This document shows, piece after piece, positions 22,285 through 34,686 of a stretch of 64,000 bases of DNA. Both the position numbers and the translations under genes were made by a program. Each line of letters opens with the position of its first letter. The stretch's first letter is position 1. The DNA lies in contig NZ_JADEUG010000017.1 of assembly GCF_015163665.1 (NCBI RefSeq), positions 17,669 to 81,668 on the forward strand, in the 5' to 3' direction. The notes under the pieces were generated by a model, which saw only the letters and a program-made list of their open reading frames with translations, was not told the DNA's origin and did no database searches. This DNA is from Xenorhabdus sp. BG5. Lineage in GTDB: Bacteria; Pseudomonadota; Gammaproteobacteria; Enterobacterales; Enterobacteriaceae.

Positions 22285-24042
22285 TTATTCAATTCCGGGA
22301 TGATCTCCCTGATCAGTACTATCGGTGTTTTCTATGTTATGGGTATTTCCTGCGTTATCGATACCTTCCGTGTTATTGGTATTTTCAAGGATTATGCGAC
22401 CATTATTGAATTGCATCCAAGGTAATTGACGCAAGATAGTGCAGTTATCCATCACGGAGAGTTCCCCCGAAACACCGCTCAGATGAAATCCCATTTCTTG
22501 CTGCATTTGCGTAAATTGATTGGCCAATGACCATGCATCAATGCCCATTGCATAGAGGCGCATCAGGGAATAATCATTGGTGAATTTTTTGGCTGCTTGC
22601 TGCATTAACGGCACATTTATGCCTGTCAGTAGTGGGATGTCACTAAATTGCATGCCATCCATTTCCAGGCGGAAATCAGGGCCTGAGCCTGCTTTATTAC
22701 TGCGCGAGCTGGCATAAAGTGCTGGCTTTTTACGGGAACTGATTGCCATATCGATCATGGGTTTGATCATTGTCAATTCGTTTGCTGTCGCGACAATATA
22801 AACGGCATCGACAGGCTCTGTGGTTGAATTTGTGGAAATAACCGGCGTACCCGACAAACGAATACCAATTCCACGATTCATGGATTGCCTCATTTCATCC
22901 AGCGTGCCAAAAGATTGTTGTAATACCGTCTGCCCTCCCAGCTTTTGCCACTCTTGCGCAAAGGCTTTTGCAACACGGGTGCCTAAGTCAGAACGAGGTA
23001 TCAACACCAAAGGGCTGTGCTTTTGCTGTTGCCAGATATGTATGGCGGCATTTTTCGCCTCATCTTCAGGAGAGAGTGAGAAATAACAGATATTCGGCTG
23101 TCTTTGTGGCACATCAAGCTCATTGAGCGCCAGAATATTCAATGGAGTTTCAATTTGAGTCAATTGTTCCACATTGAGTTTCAGTAATGGCCCAACCACC
23201 AGAGTGACTCCATCTTGTTTAGCTTGTTCCAGCAGTTCGGCAAGAGGCTGGCTGTTGGTGTCATAGACTTTTATAGTCTGATCATTGACAGGAGCATCAT
23301 TCATCGCACCCATGTCTGGTTCAGTTGTGGCAACATCAGTATTCCCTGAATTTGCAGCGCTGGCAGAGGGCTCAGCGTTAACAGCCCCGTTTGGATCGGG
23401 GGTATTTGTTGGCAATGGTGATTCTGGCAACGATGGTTTTGGCAAGCCTTTTTGAGCATCAAGGAAACCCTGACGGATGGCGTCACCAAATATTTTGGCC
23501 TGGCCGCTCAAAGGCAGAAATAACCCAATTGTGGCATAGCTGTTTTCAGTTTCTTGCAACATTTGTTGCAGGGCTGTGGGTAAACTGTGGGCAGCGGGGT
23601 TGTTGGGATAACGGATTTGCCAATCGTGAATAGCGAGCCGCAGTTTATCGAGATCCTGTTTATTGGTCTGATAAGTATTGAGTAAATCAAGCCAGCCCCG
23701 CAACGTATACTCGTTGGCATTAATGACCAATTCACTCATTTGCTGTGGGGAAAGTTGCGTCAATAATTGCCAGGTCTCATCAAGGTTTTTCTGGCGGGCA
23801 GCTTCATCTGTTGCGTAGGAGTTCAATGCGATATAAGCACGGATCACATCCAACGATGGTTGATTGTGTGCTGCGTCAATAATGGCCTGGTAGCGGTTAA
23901 TCTCTGCGCTTATCTTATCCTGAGGCTTAGAAGTTGGTTGCCCTTGCTGTTCGGGCATGGTACACCCTGCAATAATCATAGTTGACAGCAATGCTGTATA
24001 GATTAAACCAGTTTTTAAACGCACAAAAATTGAGGGAAGCAT
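22285..24042 (-). CDS. lpoA: Penicillin-binding protein 1A activator lipoprotein LpoA
   Basis: 585 aa from the start at [11 protein letters not shown]. Lipoprotein signal with lipobox IIAGC, lipidated Cys27. An N-terminal TPR-like helical domain (about 30-240) is followed by a periplasmic-binding-protein-like C-terminal domain (about 260-550) including [14 protein letters not shown] and SDIPLLTG. Between them is a low-complexity Pro/Asn/Ala linker (about 205-255). It spans the periplasm from the outer membrane and activates PBP1A transpeptidase. The C-terminal tail is a short degenerate repeat ([20 protein letters not shown]), not usual for the family. Divergent from rsmI. Confidence 0.95.
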   Translation of the reverse strand: MLPSIFVRLKTGLIYTALLSTMIIAGCTMPEQQGQPTSKPQDKISAEINRYQAIIDAAHNQPSLDVIRAYIALNSYATDEAARQKNLDETWQLLTQLSPQQMSELVINANEYTLRGWLDLLNTYQTNKQDLDKLRLAIHDWQIRYPNNPAAHSLPTALQQMLQETENSYATIGLFLPLSGQAKIFGDAIRQGFLDAQKGLPKPSLPESPLPTNTPDPNGAVNAEPSASAANSGNTDVATTEPDMGAMNDAPVNDQTIKVYDTNSQPLAELLEQAKQDGVTLVVGPLLKLNVEQLTQIETPLNILALNELDVPQRQPNICYFSLSPEDEAKNAAIHIWQQQKHSPLVLIPRSDLGTRVAKAFAQEWQKLGGQTVLQQSFGTLDEMRQSMNRGIGIRLSGTPVISTNSTTEPVDAVYIVATANELTMIKPMIDMAISSRKKPALYASSRSNKAGSGPDFRLEMDGMQFSDIPLLTGINVPLMQQAAKKFTNDYSLMRLYAMGIDAWSLANQFTQMQQEMGFHLSGVSGELSVMDNCTILRQLPWMQFNNGRIILENTNNTEGIDNAGNTHNIENTDSTDQGDHPGIE

Positions 24043-24105
24043 ACTGTATCCAGTGATGTTTTTTTCAAAGATGCTCAATTTTAAATCGGTCATTCGGATG
24101 AAACA

Positions 24106-24996
24106 ATGAATCAAACCAATCGAGCAGTGGTTACGACATCCACGCTATATGTTGTGCCAACCCCTATTGGAAATCTGGGGGATATTACTCAGCGTGCTCT
24201 TGAAGTTCTTAAACATGTCGATTTGATTGCAGCCGAAGATACGCGACACACTGGCTTGTTGCTTCAACATTTTGCCATTAATGCGCGCATGTTCGCACTT
24301 CACGATCATAATGAACAGCAAAAAGCAGATCAATTGCTTACGAAACTTGAACAAGGCGCGAGCATCGCATTGGTATCTGATGCCGGTACGCCATTGATTA
24401 ACGATCCGGGTTATCATCTGGTTCGCCGTTGCCGTGAAGCCGGTATCAATGTGGTTCCATTACCTGGCCCTTGTGCGGCCATTACCGCATTGTCTGCTGC
24501 TGGTTTGCCTTCAGATCGTTTTTGTTATGAAGGCTTTTTGCCCGCTAAAAGTAAGGGACGTCAGGATACCTTGCGTGAATTAGCGCAAGAGCCGCGTACG
24601 CTGATTTTCTACGAATCGACACATCGTCTGTTGGACAGTTTAGAAGATATTGTAAAAGTATGGGGTGCCGATCGCTATATCGTGTTGGCACGAGAATTAA
24701 CCAAAACGTGGGAATCGATTCAAGGAATGCCCGCGGGTGAGCTTCTGGCATGGGTCAAGGAAGATGAAACTCGTCGCCGCGGAGAAATGGTGCTGATTGT
24801 AGAGGGGTATCGTAAGCCCGCTGAGGATAGCTTGCCACCCGAAGCATTGCGAACACTGGCATTGTTGCAAAAAGAGCTGCCATTGAAAAAGGCAGCGGCA
24901 TTGGCGGCAGAGATCCACGGCGTGAAGAAAAATGCCTTGTATCGTTATTCACTCGATCAAAACCAGGCGTTGGAGCAAATTGAAGAAGACGCGTGA
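24106..24996 (+). CDS. rsmI: 16S rRNA 2'-O-ribose C1402 methyltransferase
   Basis: 296 aa. A tetrapyrrole-methylase-fold SAM enzyme: [20 protein letters not shown] near residue 15, then [29 protein letters not shown] and [15 protein letters not shown]. It adds the ribose methyl to C1402 of 16S rRNA, and together with RsmH makes the doubly methylated m4Cm, fine-tuning the P site. Divergent from lpoA with start regions about 60 bp apart; followed directly by rnpB. Confidence 0.96.
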   Translation: MNQTNRAVVTTSTLYVVPTPIGNLGDITQRALEVLKHVDLIAAEDTRHTGLLLQHFAINARMFALHDHNEQQKADQLLTKLEQGASIALVSDAGTPLINDPGYHLVRRCREAGINVVPLPGPCAAITALSAAGLPSDRFCYEGFLPAKSKGRQDTLRELAQEPRTLIFYESTHRLLDSLEDIVKVWGADRYIVLARELTKTWESIQGMPAGELLAWVKEDETRRRGEMVLIVEGYRKPAEDSLPPEALRTLALLQKELPLKKAAALAAEIHGVKKNALYRYSLDQNQALEQIEEDA

Positions 24997-25002
24997 AAAC
25001 CC

Positions 25003-25031
25003 TATACATTGGATATTAAACCTCTTATAAT
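25003..25031 (+). promoter_or_regulatory. rnpB promoter
   Basis: -10 TATAAT at 25026-25031 and -35 TATACA at 25003-25008 (four of six consensus), spacing 17 bp, with a G start 8 nt after the -10 followed by GCGCCGG. Confidence 0.8.
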
Positions 25032-25038
25032 CCGCGCC

Positions 25039-25411
<373 letters not shown>

Positions 25412-25416
25412 ATTTT

Positions 25417-25449
25417 GCCCTATAAAGCAGATGCTTTATAGGGCTTTTT
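25417..25449 (+). terminator. Rho-independent terminator of rnpB
   Basis: GCCCTATAAAGC AGAT GCTTTATAGGGC followed by TTTTT: a perfect 12-bp stem with a tetraloop and T-run. Confidence 0.95.
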
Positions 25450-25468
25450 CTTTATAAATAAGAAATTA

Positions 25469-26170
25469 TCAGTCAGCCAAATCAATCAGCAAGCCCCGAA
25501 ACGGCGTCTCCGCTAGTAACATCACTTTCTGCTCTTCCTGAATAAAGACACCATCCCCACAGTTAATCTTTACCTCCCTGCTTTGGTTGCCATTAATTAT
25601 TGCATTACCACTGATGGATTGCAGGTAAGCATGTTTGCTACGTAAAGCCAAAATTTGGCTGTCATGGGGTTTAAGCACAAGATAGCTTATCCATACTTGT
25701 TGGCGCAGATGCATACTGTGATTTTCCGACGTAGGAGAGGCCAATAAGGTAAGCGGTTTGTTTGGCAGAGTGACATGCTGTAATGGCCGTGCTTCTTGCT
25801 GAGGACAGGCATTGAGCCAGAGTTGCAGCCGTGTCAATGGAAGCGTGTCACTGGTATTGTGCTCACTGTAACGGATCCCTTGACGCGCAGAAAATAGCAA
25901 ACAGTCTCCCTGGTGTGCATGAAAGTTATTGCCTTCACTGTCTCGATATTGGGCTTCTCCTTGCAGGATAATATTCAGGACATCAACATGTGGGTAAGAT
26001 TTGGGTTGGAACTCGGCTTTCGGTGCCAAAACTTCCTGATTAAGAACACGCAACGTCTTATAGTTCAAAAATTTTGGGTCAAAATAGTGACCAAATGAAA
26101 AAGTATAGCGAGCCTGTAACCAGCCATAATCGGCTTTTCCGCATTGATTTGCTGTTCTCATTATTATCAT
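25469..26170 (-). CDS. yhaK: Pirin-like bicupin protein YhaK
   Basis: 233 aa, same length as E. coli YhaK. Two cupin domains of the pirin superfamily: N-terminal RYTFSFGHYFDPKFLNYKTLRVLNQE with the PHVDVLNIILQGEAQYRDSEGN core, and a degenerate C-terminal cupin. The metal-site pattern of pirin is partly missing, as known for YhaK. In E. coli it serves as an oxidative/nitrosative stress marker regulated by the adjacent LysR regulator. Divergent from yhaJ with a 112-bp shared region. Confidence 0.93.
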   Translation of the reverse strand: MIIMRTANQCGKADYGWLQARYTFSFGHYFDPKFLNYKTLRVLNQEVLAPKAEFQPKSYPHVDVLNIILQGEAQYRDSEGNNFHAHQGDCLLFSARQGIRYSEHNTSDTLPLTRLQLWLNACPQQEARPLQHVTLPNKPLTLLASPTSENHSMHLRQQVWISYLVLKPHDSQILALRSKHAYLQSISGNAIINGNQSREVKINCGDGVFIQEEQKVMLLAETPFRGLLIDLAD

Positions 26171-26282
26171 GCTGTTATCTCTTCAACTATAGATCTATGA
26201 CTGTCGATCTTAATTATCTGGACGTTGAAATGTTAGCCAGTTAATCTGGTGGCTATATTCAAAATTCCTGATTGAGAAAAAT

Positions 26283-27188
26283 ATGGGTAAAGAACGTGCG
26301 CTTACTTTGGAATCCCTGCGGGTAATGGATGCGATAGACCGACGGGGAAGTTTTGCTGCGGCAGCGGATGAGTTGGGGCGAGTTCCTTCTGCACTGAGCT
26401 ATACCATGCAGAAATTGGAAGAGGAATTGGACGTTGTGCTGTTTGATCGCTCTGGTCATCGCACGAAATTTACCAATGTTGGCCGGATGCTATTGGAGCG
26501 AGGGCGGTTACTGCTTGAAGCTGCGGATAAATTGACAGCAGATGCAGAAGCACTTGCGCGTGGTTGGGAAACACATCTGACTATTGTGTGTGAAGCGTTG
26601 TTTCCAATGGCATCACTGTTTCCTCTTGTGGATAAATTGGCGGCTAAATCGAATACGCAGCTTTCGTTAATGACGGAAGTATTAGCCGGTGCGTGGGAAC
26701 GCCTGGAAACAGGATATGCTGATATTGTGATTGCACCTGATCTGCATTTCAGGGCTTCAGCCGAAGTGAATTCGCGGGCACTTTATTCTATTAACAATGT
26801 CTATGTTGCCAGTGCGGATCACCCTATCCATCATGAACCCGAACCCCTGTCTGATGCCACACGAGTGAAATATCGTGGAATAGCTGTCGCTGATACGGCA
26901 AGAGAACGTCCGGTGTTGACGGTTAAATTATTGGATAAACAACCGCGCTTGACCGTAAGTTCACTGGAAGATAAACGTCGGGCACTGTTGGCAGGATTAG
27001 GCGTGGCAACCATGCCATACCCTATGGTGGAACAAGATATTGCCGAAGGTCGTTTGCGGGTTATTGGTTCGGAATACAGCCATGAAACCAACATTATCAT
27101 GGCATGGCGGCGCGATAGTATGGGAGAAGCCAAGTCTTGGTGCTTGCGTGAAATCCCTAAATTATTTGCGAAGCAAAAACATGCGTGA
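26283..27188 (+). CDS. yhaJ: LysR-type regulator YhaJ
   Basis: 301 aa. N-terminal winged helix-turn-helix (LESLRVMDAIDRRGSFAAAADELGRVPSALSYTMQKLEEE, residues about 10-49), then a linker helix and a two-lobed effector domain. E. coli YhaJ responds to aromatic compounds (2,4-dinitrotoluene derivatives) and controls yhaK and yqjF; both partners are next door here (yhaK divergent, yqjF convergent), so the regulon arrangement is conserved. No truncation. Confidence 0.93.
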   Translation: MGKERALTLESLRVMDAIDRRGSFAAAADELGRVPSALSYTMQKLEEELDVVLFDRSGHRTKFTNVGRMLLERGRLLLEAADKLTADAEALARGWETHLTIVCEALFPMASLFPLVDKLAAKSNTQLSLMTEVLAGAWERLETGYADIVIAPDLHFRASAEVNSRALYSINNVYVASADHPIHHEPEPLSDATRVKYRGIAVADTARERPVLTVKLLDKQPRLTVSSLEDKRRALLAGLGVATMPYPMVEQDIAEGRLRVIGSEYSHETNIIMAWRRDSMGEAKSWCLREIPKLFAKQKHA

Positions 27189-27310
27189 AAAAACAATTAA
27201 GGTTCATGCCAAGATAATAAAAAGAATGTAGCGAATATCATAACGCCCCTTGCTGCGAATACACAGGAAGGGGCTATAAAAAGAAAGGGAAATGATCTGT
27301 TTTTCTTCGA

Positions 27311-27706
27311 TTACCAATTTTTCTTCATTACATGGTCAATACTGAATCTTCCTGGTCCCATCATAGCCAGTAACAGGTAGCCTGCGCTGATGGAGACGTT
27401 TTTCAGGAACATAGTCAGGTTCAGGTCATTTGAAAAATCGCTATGGAACAGAAGCGCGGTCAGAATACAGAAAATAAATGTAAATACCGCCGTGGTGCGG
27501 GTCAACAGGCCGAGCATCATAGCAAGCCCGCCCCCTAGTTCAAGTAAGATAGTCAGTGGTAATAGAATGCCTGGCACCTTCATGGCTTCCATAAATTCTT
27601 GCGTTCCTGCATAGGCATTACCTAGTTTTCCATATCCTGCGATAATGAAAAGAACGGATATTAAAATACGGGCAACCAACAGGCCACTATCTTCAAATTT
27701 TTTCAT
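27311..27706 (-). CDS. yqjF: DoxX-family membrane protein YqjF
   Basis: 131 aa from MKKFEDSGLLVARILI. Four membrane helices: about 9-27, 48-70, 73-93, and 100-120. DoxX/SURF4-like family members are thought to act in redox defence or quinol oxidation, but the molecular role is not settled. In E. coli yqjF is a YhaJ target induced by dinitrotoluene products. Convergent with yhaJ; start chosen to match the 130-aa E. coli protein rather than the ATG four codons upstream. Confidence 0.9.
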   Translation of the reverse strand: MKKFEDSGLLVARILISVLFIIAGYGKLGNAYAGTQEFMEAMKVPGILLPLTILLELGGGLAMMLGLLTRTTAVFTFIFCILTALLFHSDFSNDLNLTMFLKNVSISAGYLLLAMMGPGRFSIDHVMKKNW

Positions 27707-27905
27707 GATTGTCTCCACAAATACCGCAGGCCGCGATAAATAAACTGTCTGTTTAGCTTTTATTGTCCAAAAAACGGGCTGAACAGCACGATTTGTTAAT
27801 CATTATCTGATGGGAAGTATTCTACGGAGAGGTATTATTGGTTGATAGTAAGGAATATTAACTATTTCATGCAGTTTTTTTGAAAGATGGGTTGGTATTT
27901 AAAAA

Positions 27906-28205
27906 TTAATACCAACAATTTTTATATAGTGTGTTTCGTACAATTTTTATGATACCGAAGATGTTGATTATACGACGTGACCAGCGATAAAACGGCCTGG
28001 GGTGACGGAGTCCGTAAAGCAGGGCAAGGCCAGAACCGATAGCAACATAAGGCTTAAAAGCAATAAGGGTTTGCCAGCCTTTATCATAGGGTTGTGTCAC
28101 TTCAAGCCAGTTCTGGCCATAAGTAGCAAGTAACTGTCGTTGTTGCTGGATCTCTTTTAATAGCTGCTGCTTTCGCAAATTCCGCTGACGATCCGACTTA
28201 TTCAT
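27906..28205 (-). CDS. yqjK: YqjK-like inner-membrane associated protein
   Basis: 99 aa. N-terminal charged coiled coil (RNLRKQQLLKEIQQQRQLL), the family block WLEVTQPYDKGWQTL, one hydrophobic helix (about residues 47-63, KPYVAIGSGLALLYGL) and the HPRPFYRWSRRI segment. Function unknown. It overlaps the 3' end of yqjE by 8 bp, so it is translationally coupled in the yqjDEK operon. Confidence 0.88.
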   Translation of the reverse strand: MNKSDRQRNLRKQQLLKEIQQQRQLLATYGQNWLEVTQPYDKGWQTLIAFKPYVAIGSGLALLYGLRHPRPFYRWSRRIINIFGIIKIVRNTLYKNCWY

Positions 28206-28599
28206 GCGAATCATCCTCCAGCATTTTGCGGTCAACATGCAATTGTGTTCGAGTGGTGTTAAGAAAGGCCAGCTTTCGCGCCTTTTTTATCGTCCATATT
28301 GCACTAAATACGGCGAGGAGGAGCAACATTCCGGCAGTGATAGCGATTGCCATTATTCGATAGGCGGGATCGGTGGCCCAGAATATCAGTGCCAGTAGGC
28401 ACATCAGGCTAAAGCCCGCAAATAGTAATGTTAATCCTGCCAGTAGTAGCAGTTGTACCAGTGTTGCCGCTCCCTCTTCCAACTCAACAGCAACGAGTTG
28501 GATGCGAGTTTCAACCATGTGAACAGCAATTGCCGCGACTCGCCGTACAGTATCAAAGAGTCCTTTTCCTGGGCCTTTCGCGTGAGGAGATTGAGTCAT
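28198..28599 (-). CDS. yqjE: Phage holin-like/DUF1469 membrane protein YqjE
   Basis: 133 aa from MTQSPHAKGPGKGLFDTV. N-terminal amphipathic segment, then two strong membrane helices (about 48-73 and 78-105), and a basic cytoplasmic tail. It is a member of the YqjE/DUF1469 family; function unknown, known to associate with the inner membrane near ribosome-binding YqjD. The start is 1 bp after the yqjD stop. Confidence 0.9.
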   Translation of the reverse strand: MTQSPHAKGPGKGLFDTVRRVAAIAVHMVETRIQLVAVELEEGAATLVQLLLLAGLTLLFAGFSLMCLLALIFWATDPAYRIMAIAITAGMLLLLAVFSAIWTIKKARKLAFLNTTRTQLHVDRKMLEDDSHE

Positions 28600-28600
28600 G

Positions 28601-28906
28601 TCAGCGCCTTGAAAGCAGAACGCCCAATACAACGCCAATAGCCGCACCTATACCGACACCGGCCCACGGATTTTCACGAACGTAACTATCCGCATGACCG
28701 GCAATTTCTTTGGTTTGACCAACCAGTTTATCGCTAGCTTCACTGAGCGTAGTTCGTGCATTTTTCAACGTTCTTTCTGCCTTGCTGCGTAGTTTTTCCA
28801 GTTCCGCTTTTGAGTTATCACCGGAGCTATTGAGAACTTCTTCTAGCGTATCCGCAAGAGATTGTAATTCAGCACGTAGATCTTCAGAGCTTTTCTTTTG
28901 TGGCAT
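28601..28906 (-). CDS. yqjD: ElaB/YqjD/DUF883 family membrane-anchored ribosome-binding protein
   Basis: 101 aa, the E. coli YqjD length. Acidic/basic amphipathic helix region (residues 5-70, Ser/Glu/Lys rich) and a C-terminal membrane anchor with glycine repeats (GVGIGAAIGVVLGVLLSRR, about 82-100). In E. coli YqjD is a stationary-phase protein that ties ribosomes to the inner membrane through this C-terminal helix. First gene of yqjDEK; a ribosome binding site AAGGAGACAGGC precedes the ATG. Confidence 0.93.
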   Translation of the reverse strand: MPQKKSSEDLRAELQSLADTLEEVLNSSGDNSKAELEKLRSKAERTLKNARTTLSEASDKLVGQTKEIAGHADSYVRENPWAGVGIGAAIGVVLGVLLSRR

Positions 28907-29086
28907 TGCCTGTCTCCTTAAATATACGATGGATGAATTTCAAACATAGACGTTTTTATCAAGAGATGAAAGTGAAGTGGGTGAAAAATTGTCACAATAT
29001 ATTGCAGATTAACCTTAAAGGAACGAAAAGGGCGATATCCTGTGGTATTTTCGCGACCATACCACAGGGTCACTAGAGGAAAAAAG

Positions 29087-29758
29087 TTATGATAGAGATT
29101 TATTAGCACGCTTTTTGCGCCAAATGACCGTCAGGCTGCCAATTAAGCCAATGAGCAATAGGCCTACAGGTAACAGTACCAAAAAATTCATCAGATATTC
29201 TTCATACTGGCGGAACAGAGGGCTTTTACCAAGGGCATAACCCAAAGTTGTTAGAATAACTACCCACATGAACCCACTAAGCCAATTGAATATTTGAAAA
29301 CGTCCATTTTTTAGCCCTGCAAGGCCTGCCAGTGTTGGCAATAATGTTCTGATAAAGGCGATAAAACGGCCTATCAGTAAGGCAGATAAGCCATGACGAT
29401 GGAATAAGTTATGTGCGCGTTGATGATAATGTGCAGGAAGATGTGACAGCCAGCCCTGAACTAATTTTGTATTGCCAAGCCATCTTCCCTGAAGATATCC
29501 GATCCAGCAGCCGAGGCTGGCGCCGGTGGTGAGAATGACTAATGTTACAGGAAAACTCATGGTTTCTTTTGCAATTAAAACACCGACTAATATGAGCAGG
29601 CTATCGCCCGGTAAAAAGGCCGCAGGTAATATCCCGTTTTCCAGAAACAAGATGGTAAATAGCAGTATGTAGATTGCCCATACCAACGACGGATTAGCCA
29701 ATGTTTCGTAATCTTGGTGCCAGAGTGCATAAATAAGGTCTGTTACAATTTCCATCAA
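29087..29758 (-). CDS. yqjA: DedA-family membrane protein YqjA
   Basis: 223 aa (E. coli 220). DedA family (SNARE-associated superfamily): membrane helices near 30-50, 52-72, 137-155, 165-180 and 190-212, with the conserved GRFIAFIRTLLPTLAGL motif and the acidic ENGILPAAFLPGDSLL segment. In E. coli YqjA supports proton-dependent osmosensing transport and, with YghB, membrane biogenesis and alkaline pH tolerance. The E. coli partner gene mzrA (yqjB), usually next, is not seen here. Confidence 0.94.
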   Translation of the reverse strand: MMEIVTDLIYALWHQDYETLANPSLVWAIYILLFTILFLENGILPAAFLPGDSLLILVGVLIAKETMSFPVTLVILTTGASLGCWIGYLQGRWLGNTKLVQGWLSHLPAHYHQRAHNLFHRHGLSALLIGRFIAFIRTLLPTLAGLAGLKNGRFQIFNWLSGFMWVVILTTLGYALGKSPLFRQYEEYLMNFLVLLPVGLLLIGLIGSLTVIWRKKRANKSLS

Positions 29759-30383
29759 ATGTTCCTAAAACACGGATTAAGGATTACATCTTACTTTTAT
29801 GGTGCATTTATGGTTAATTTCTATTAAATACTTTGCAGTCAAAAGTAATTAATATCAGTTGTCATAAAATGATCTCGAAATCCCTTCAAAGTGGCATAAA
29901 GATCGACTGGCACACTTTAACAAAATCAGCTGTATCGAGACAGAAGATTTTGTTGATCAATTGAACATTTACCTAAATGTAAAAATTAATTCATTTAGAT
30001 ATCTCAATTAATTAATCGATAGATGAAATTTTACAAAATATCATTAATGAGTAATTTGGCGTGTGAAATGGCTAAATTTATATCTCTTGCCAGTTAAATT
30101 CATGCTTGCTATTTGATTAATAGTGGAAAGTAATTTCTCAATGCTATTCATTTTCGATAAATAATCTGCGCCTATTGTTGAAAGGGTTTTTTAGTAATTG
30201 ATTGAATTAATAGATTAATTTTTTGCTTCTTGTGGTGACACCTATTACATCATGAATACCTAAGAATGTATTGGATGAAAAAAGTGCAGTTTTGATCACA
30301 TAAATGTAAATAAATTGTTATCAATTGTTGGGTTATCTGTATATTGCAATGAATTATTGTTTGTCGCCATTGATGGATAAGCT
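29759..30383. other. Large AT-rich intergenic region yqjA/sstT
   Basis: 625 bp without a supportable ORF. It is visibly AT-rich with many TTAAT/ATTAA runs. It must hold two divergent promoters. In E. coli the exuR, exuT and uxaCA genes lie between these two; they are absent here, and this spacer may mark that loss. Confidence 0.4.
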
Positions 30384-31628
30384 ATGAAAAAACAACAAAC
30401 AAACTTTGTGCAGTCTATCGCACAAGGAAGCTTGGTAAAACAAATCCTTGTCGGATTAATACTGGGGATACTACTGGCATGGTTGGCTCCTTCTGTGGCT
30501 AAATCAGCTGAATTGTTAGGGACACTTTTTATTGGAGCATTAAAAGCGGCAGCACCTGTTTTAGTATGGGTATTGGTTATGTCTTCGATTGCAAATTATA
30601 AAGCAGGCCAGAAAAGTAGCATTCGTCCCATACTGTTCCTATATCTGTTAGGAACTTTCCTAGCAGCGATTGTAGCTGTAGTTGGTAGTATGCTATTTCC
30701 ATCGACGTTGACGTTAGTAACGAATGATATTCAGGTATTACCACCAGAAAACATTATTGAAGTTCTGAAAGGAATATTGCTCAATATAGTAGCTAATCCT
30801 ATTGATGCGCTTATAAATGCCAACTATATCAGTATATTAGCATGGTCAACAGGAATGGGTATTGCTTTACGTCACGGAAAAGAGTCAACTAAATTTATAC
30901 TTCATGATATAGCAGAAGCAGTAATGCAAGTTTTGCGTGTGATTATTCGTTTTGCACCTATTGGGATTTTTGGATTGGTATCTGCAACGATTGCAACAAC
31001 AGGATTTAACGTTTTATTAGATTATGTGCAATTATTGTCTGTATTGCTAGGGTGTATGGTTTTCATGGCCTTAATAATTAATCCATTAATTGTTTTTTGG
31101 AAAATTCGTCGTAATCCTTACCCGTTAGTTTTCGCTTGCTTGCGTGAAAGTGGAATAACTGCGTTCTTTACTCGCAGTTCTGCGGCAAATATTCCTGTTA
31201 ATATGGCAATGTGCCGTCGCATGAATTTAAATGAAGATACTTATTCAATTTCTATTCCTTTGGGGGCCATTATCAATATGGGCGGTGCAGCAGTTACTAT
31301 AACCGTATTGACATTAGCTGCTGTAAATACGTTGGGTATCAGTGTTGATATACCAACCGCCATTTTGTTGAGCGTAGTGTCTGCTGTGGCTGCATGTGGC
31401 ACCTCGGGAGTTGTTGGCGGTTCTTTATTGTTAATTCCGTTAGGATGCAGTATGTTTGGGATTTCTAATGAAGTCGCTATGCAGGTTGTTGCAGTAGGTA
31501 TGATTATAGGTGTAGTGCAAGACTCCGTTGAAACTGCGCTGAATTCCTCCACTGATGTGCTGTTTACTGCCGCCGCTTGTCAGGCCGAAGAGTCTCGTAT
31601 TGCGGCGGATCGACTGGCGCAGCGTTAA
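30384..31628 (+). CDS. sstT: Sodium:serine/threonine symporter SstT
   Basis: 414 aa (E. coli 414). A dicarboxylate/amino-acid:cation symporter (glutamate-transporter fold) with about eight helices, the re-entrant motifs [16 protein letters not shown] and [18 protein letters not shown], and [19 protein letters not shown]. It takes up L-serine and L-threonine with Na+. In E. coli its mRNA is repressed by the GcvB small RNA; whether this leader keeps that site cannot be told by eye. Followed by a terminator. Confidence 0.96.
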   Translation: MKKQQTNFVQSIAQGSLVKQILVGLILGILLAWLAPSVAKSAELLGTLFIGALKAAAPVLVWVLVMSSIANYKAGQKSSIRPILFLYLLGTFLAAIVAVVGSMLFPSTLTLVTNDIQVLPPENIIEVLKGILLNIVANPIDALINANYISILAWSTGMGIALRHGKESTKFILHDIAEAVMQVLRVIIRFAPIGIFGLVSATIATTGFNVLLDYVQLLSVLLGCMVFMALIINPLIVFWKIRRNPYPLVFACLRESGITAFFTRSSAANIPVNMAMCRRMNLNEDTYSISIPLGAIINMGGAAVTITVLTLAAVNTLGISVDIPTAILLSVVSAVAACGTSGVVGGSLLLIPLGCSMFGISNEVAMQVVAVGMIIGVVQDSVETALNSSTDVLFTAAACQAEESRIAADRLAQR

Positions 31629-31640
31629 TCAGCATAAAAG

Positions 31641-31680
31641 CGGTGATAATCAGATGAGTACAAATTATCACCGTTTTTGT
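31641..31680 (+). terminator. Rho-independent terminator of sstT
   Basis: CGGTGATAAT, 19-nt loop, ATTATCACCG followed by TTTTTGTTTTT: a perfect 10-bp stem with T-run, 12 bp after the stop. Convergent fadH starts its 3' end 25 bp beyond. Confidence 0.9.
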
Positions 31681-31705
31681 TTTTAAGCTTTAGCGCTATT
31701 GATCA

Positions 31706-33754
<2,049 letters not shown>

Positions 33755-34057
33755 TCAAGAAATATTATTGTTTTCCATATGAAGCTAAACAGCCTAAGTG
33801 GTCGGATGAGATGATGATTAAATTTAGACAGTTCCGGCATTATTGGAACCACTTTGTTAATTGATTGTGACAAATATCATGAAATAGAGTTTCAATCGTC
33901 CCTTAATGAAAATCTATTGAGGCGAGAAATTCCTCTTATTGATGATTGCCGCATGTTTTTAACGGTGCATACTGTGAGTATATTCTTACGGAATGATGAA
34001 TAATTAAGCCTTGGCAGGAAACAGGTGTCAGAGAAATAAGTGGGGAGAGATGTAATT

Positions 34058-34654
34058 ATGGGAAAAATAACAGATTGGGTGACGTTAACCGGAAAAAGTG
34101 TGACTTTAATACCTTTGTCACATGATAGACATGATGAATTTGTTCGTGCTATTGAGGATGGGCAGTTACATAAGCTGTGGTATGCCAGTGTGCCTGATCC
34201 TGCCAATGTCCAGACGGAAATTGAACGTCGTTTAACCCTGCATAGCAAGGGCAGCATGTTACCTTTTGCTGTCATCAATAATGCAACGGGGATAGCGGTT
34301 GGCATGACAACTTATATGAATATTGATGCGAATATTCCCAGATTGGAAATTGGTTCTACATGGTATGCGCATTCTGTCCAACGCACAGCGATTAATACTG
34401 AAGCCAAGTTTTTACTGTTGCAGTATGCATTTGAGGAGCTGGAATGCGTTGCCGTGGAACTCCGTACCCATTTTTTAAACCATCAAAGCCGCAAGGCGAT
34501 TGAACGATTGGGAGCAAAACTGGATGGGATTTTGCGTCATCACCAGCGAGCCAAAGATGGTTCAGTAAGGGATACTTGTGTTTATAGCATTCTGTTCAAT
34601 GAATGGCCCGCCATTAAAACGCATCTTACATGGTTAATGACGAAGCCACGTTGA
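34058..34654 (+). CDS. GNAT-family N-acetyltransferase (RimJ/RimL type)
   Basis: 198 aa from the ATG at 34058, which has GGGGAGA upstream. Fits the Acetyltransf_3 layout: LIPLSHDRHDEFVRAIEDG (helix 1), FAVINNATGIAVGMTTYMNI (beta-bulge), EIGSTWYAHSVQRTAINTEAK (acetyl-CoA loop), and VELRTHFLNHQSRKAIERLGAKLDG (classical end motif). Such proteins acetylate protein N-termini, small molecules or toxins; the substrate here is unknown. Monocistronic, convergent with the VirK/YbjX gene. Confidence 0.85.
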   Translation: MGKITDWVTLTGKSVTLIPLSHDRHDEFVRAIEDGQLHKLWYASVPDPANVQTEIERRLTLHSKGSMLPFAVINNATGIAVGMTTYMNIDANIPRLEIGSTWYAHSVQRTAINTEAKFLLLQYAFEELECVAVELRTHFLNHQSRKAIERLGAKLDGILRHHQRAKDGSVRDTCVYSILFNEWPAIKTHLTWLMTKPR

Positions 34655-34686
34655 GTGTCTAATTGGTATTTCTTTCTGGCAGGAAA

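Noticed and set aside
28960..29086. mzrA (yqjB) after yqjA
   Set aside because: No frame in the short gap encodes a protein of the right length or motif.
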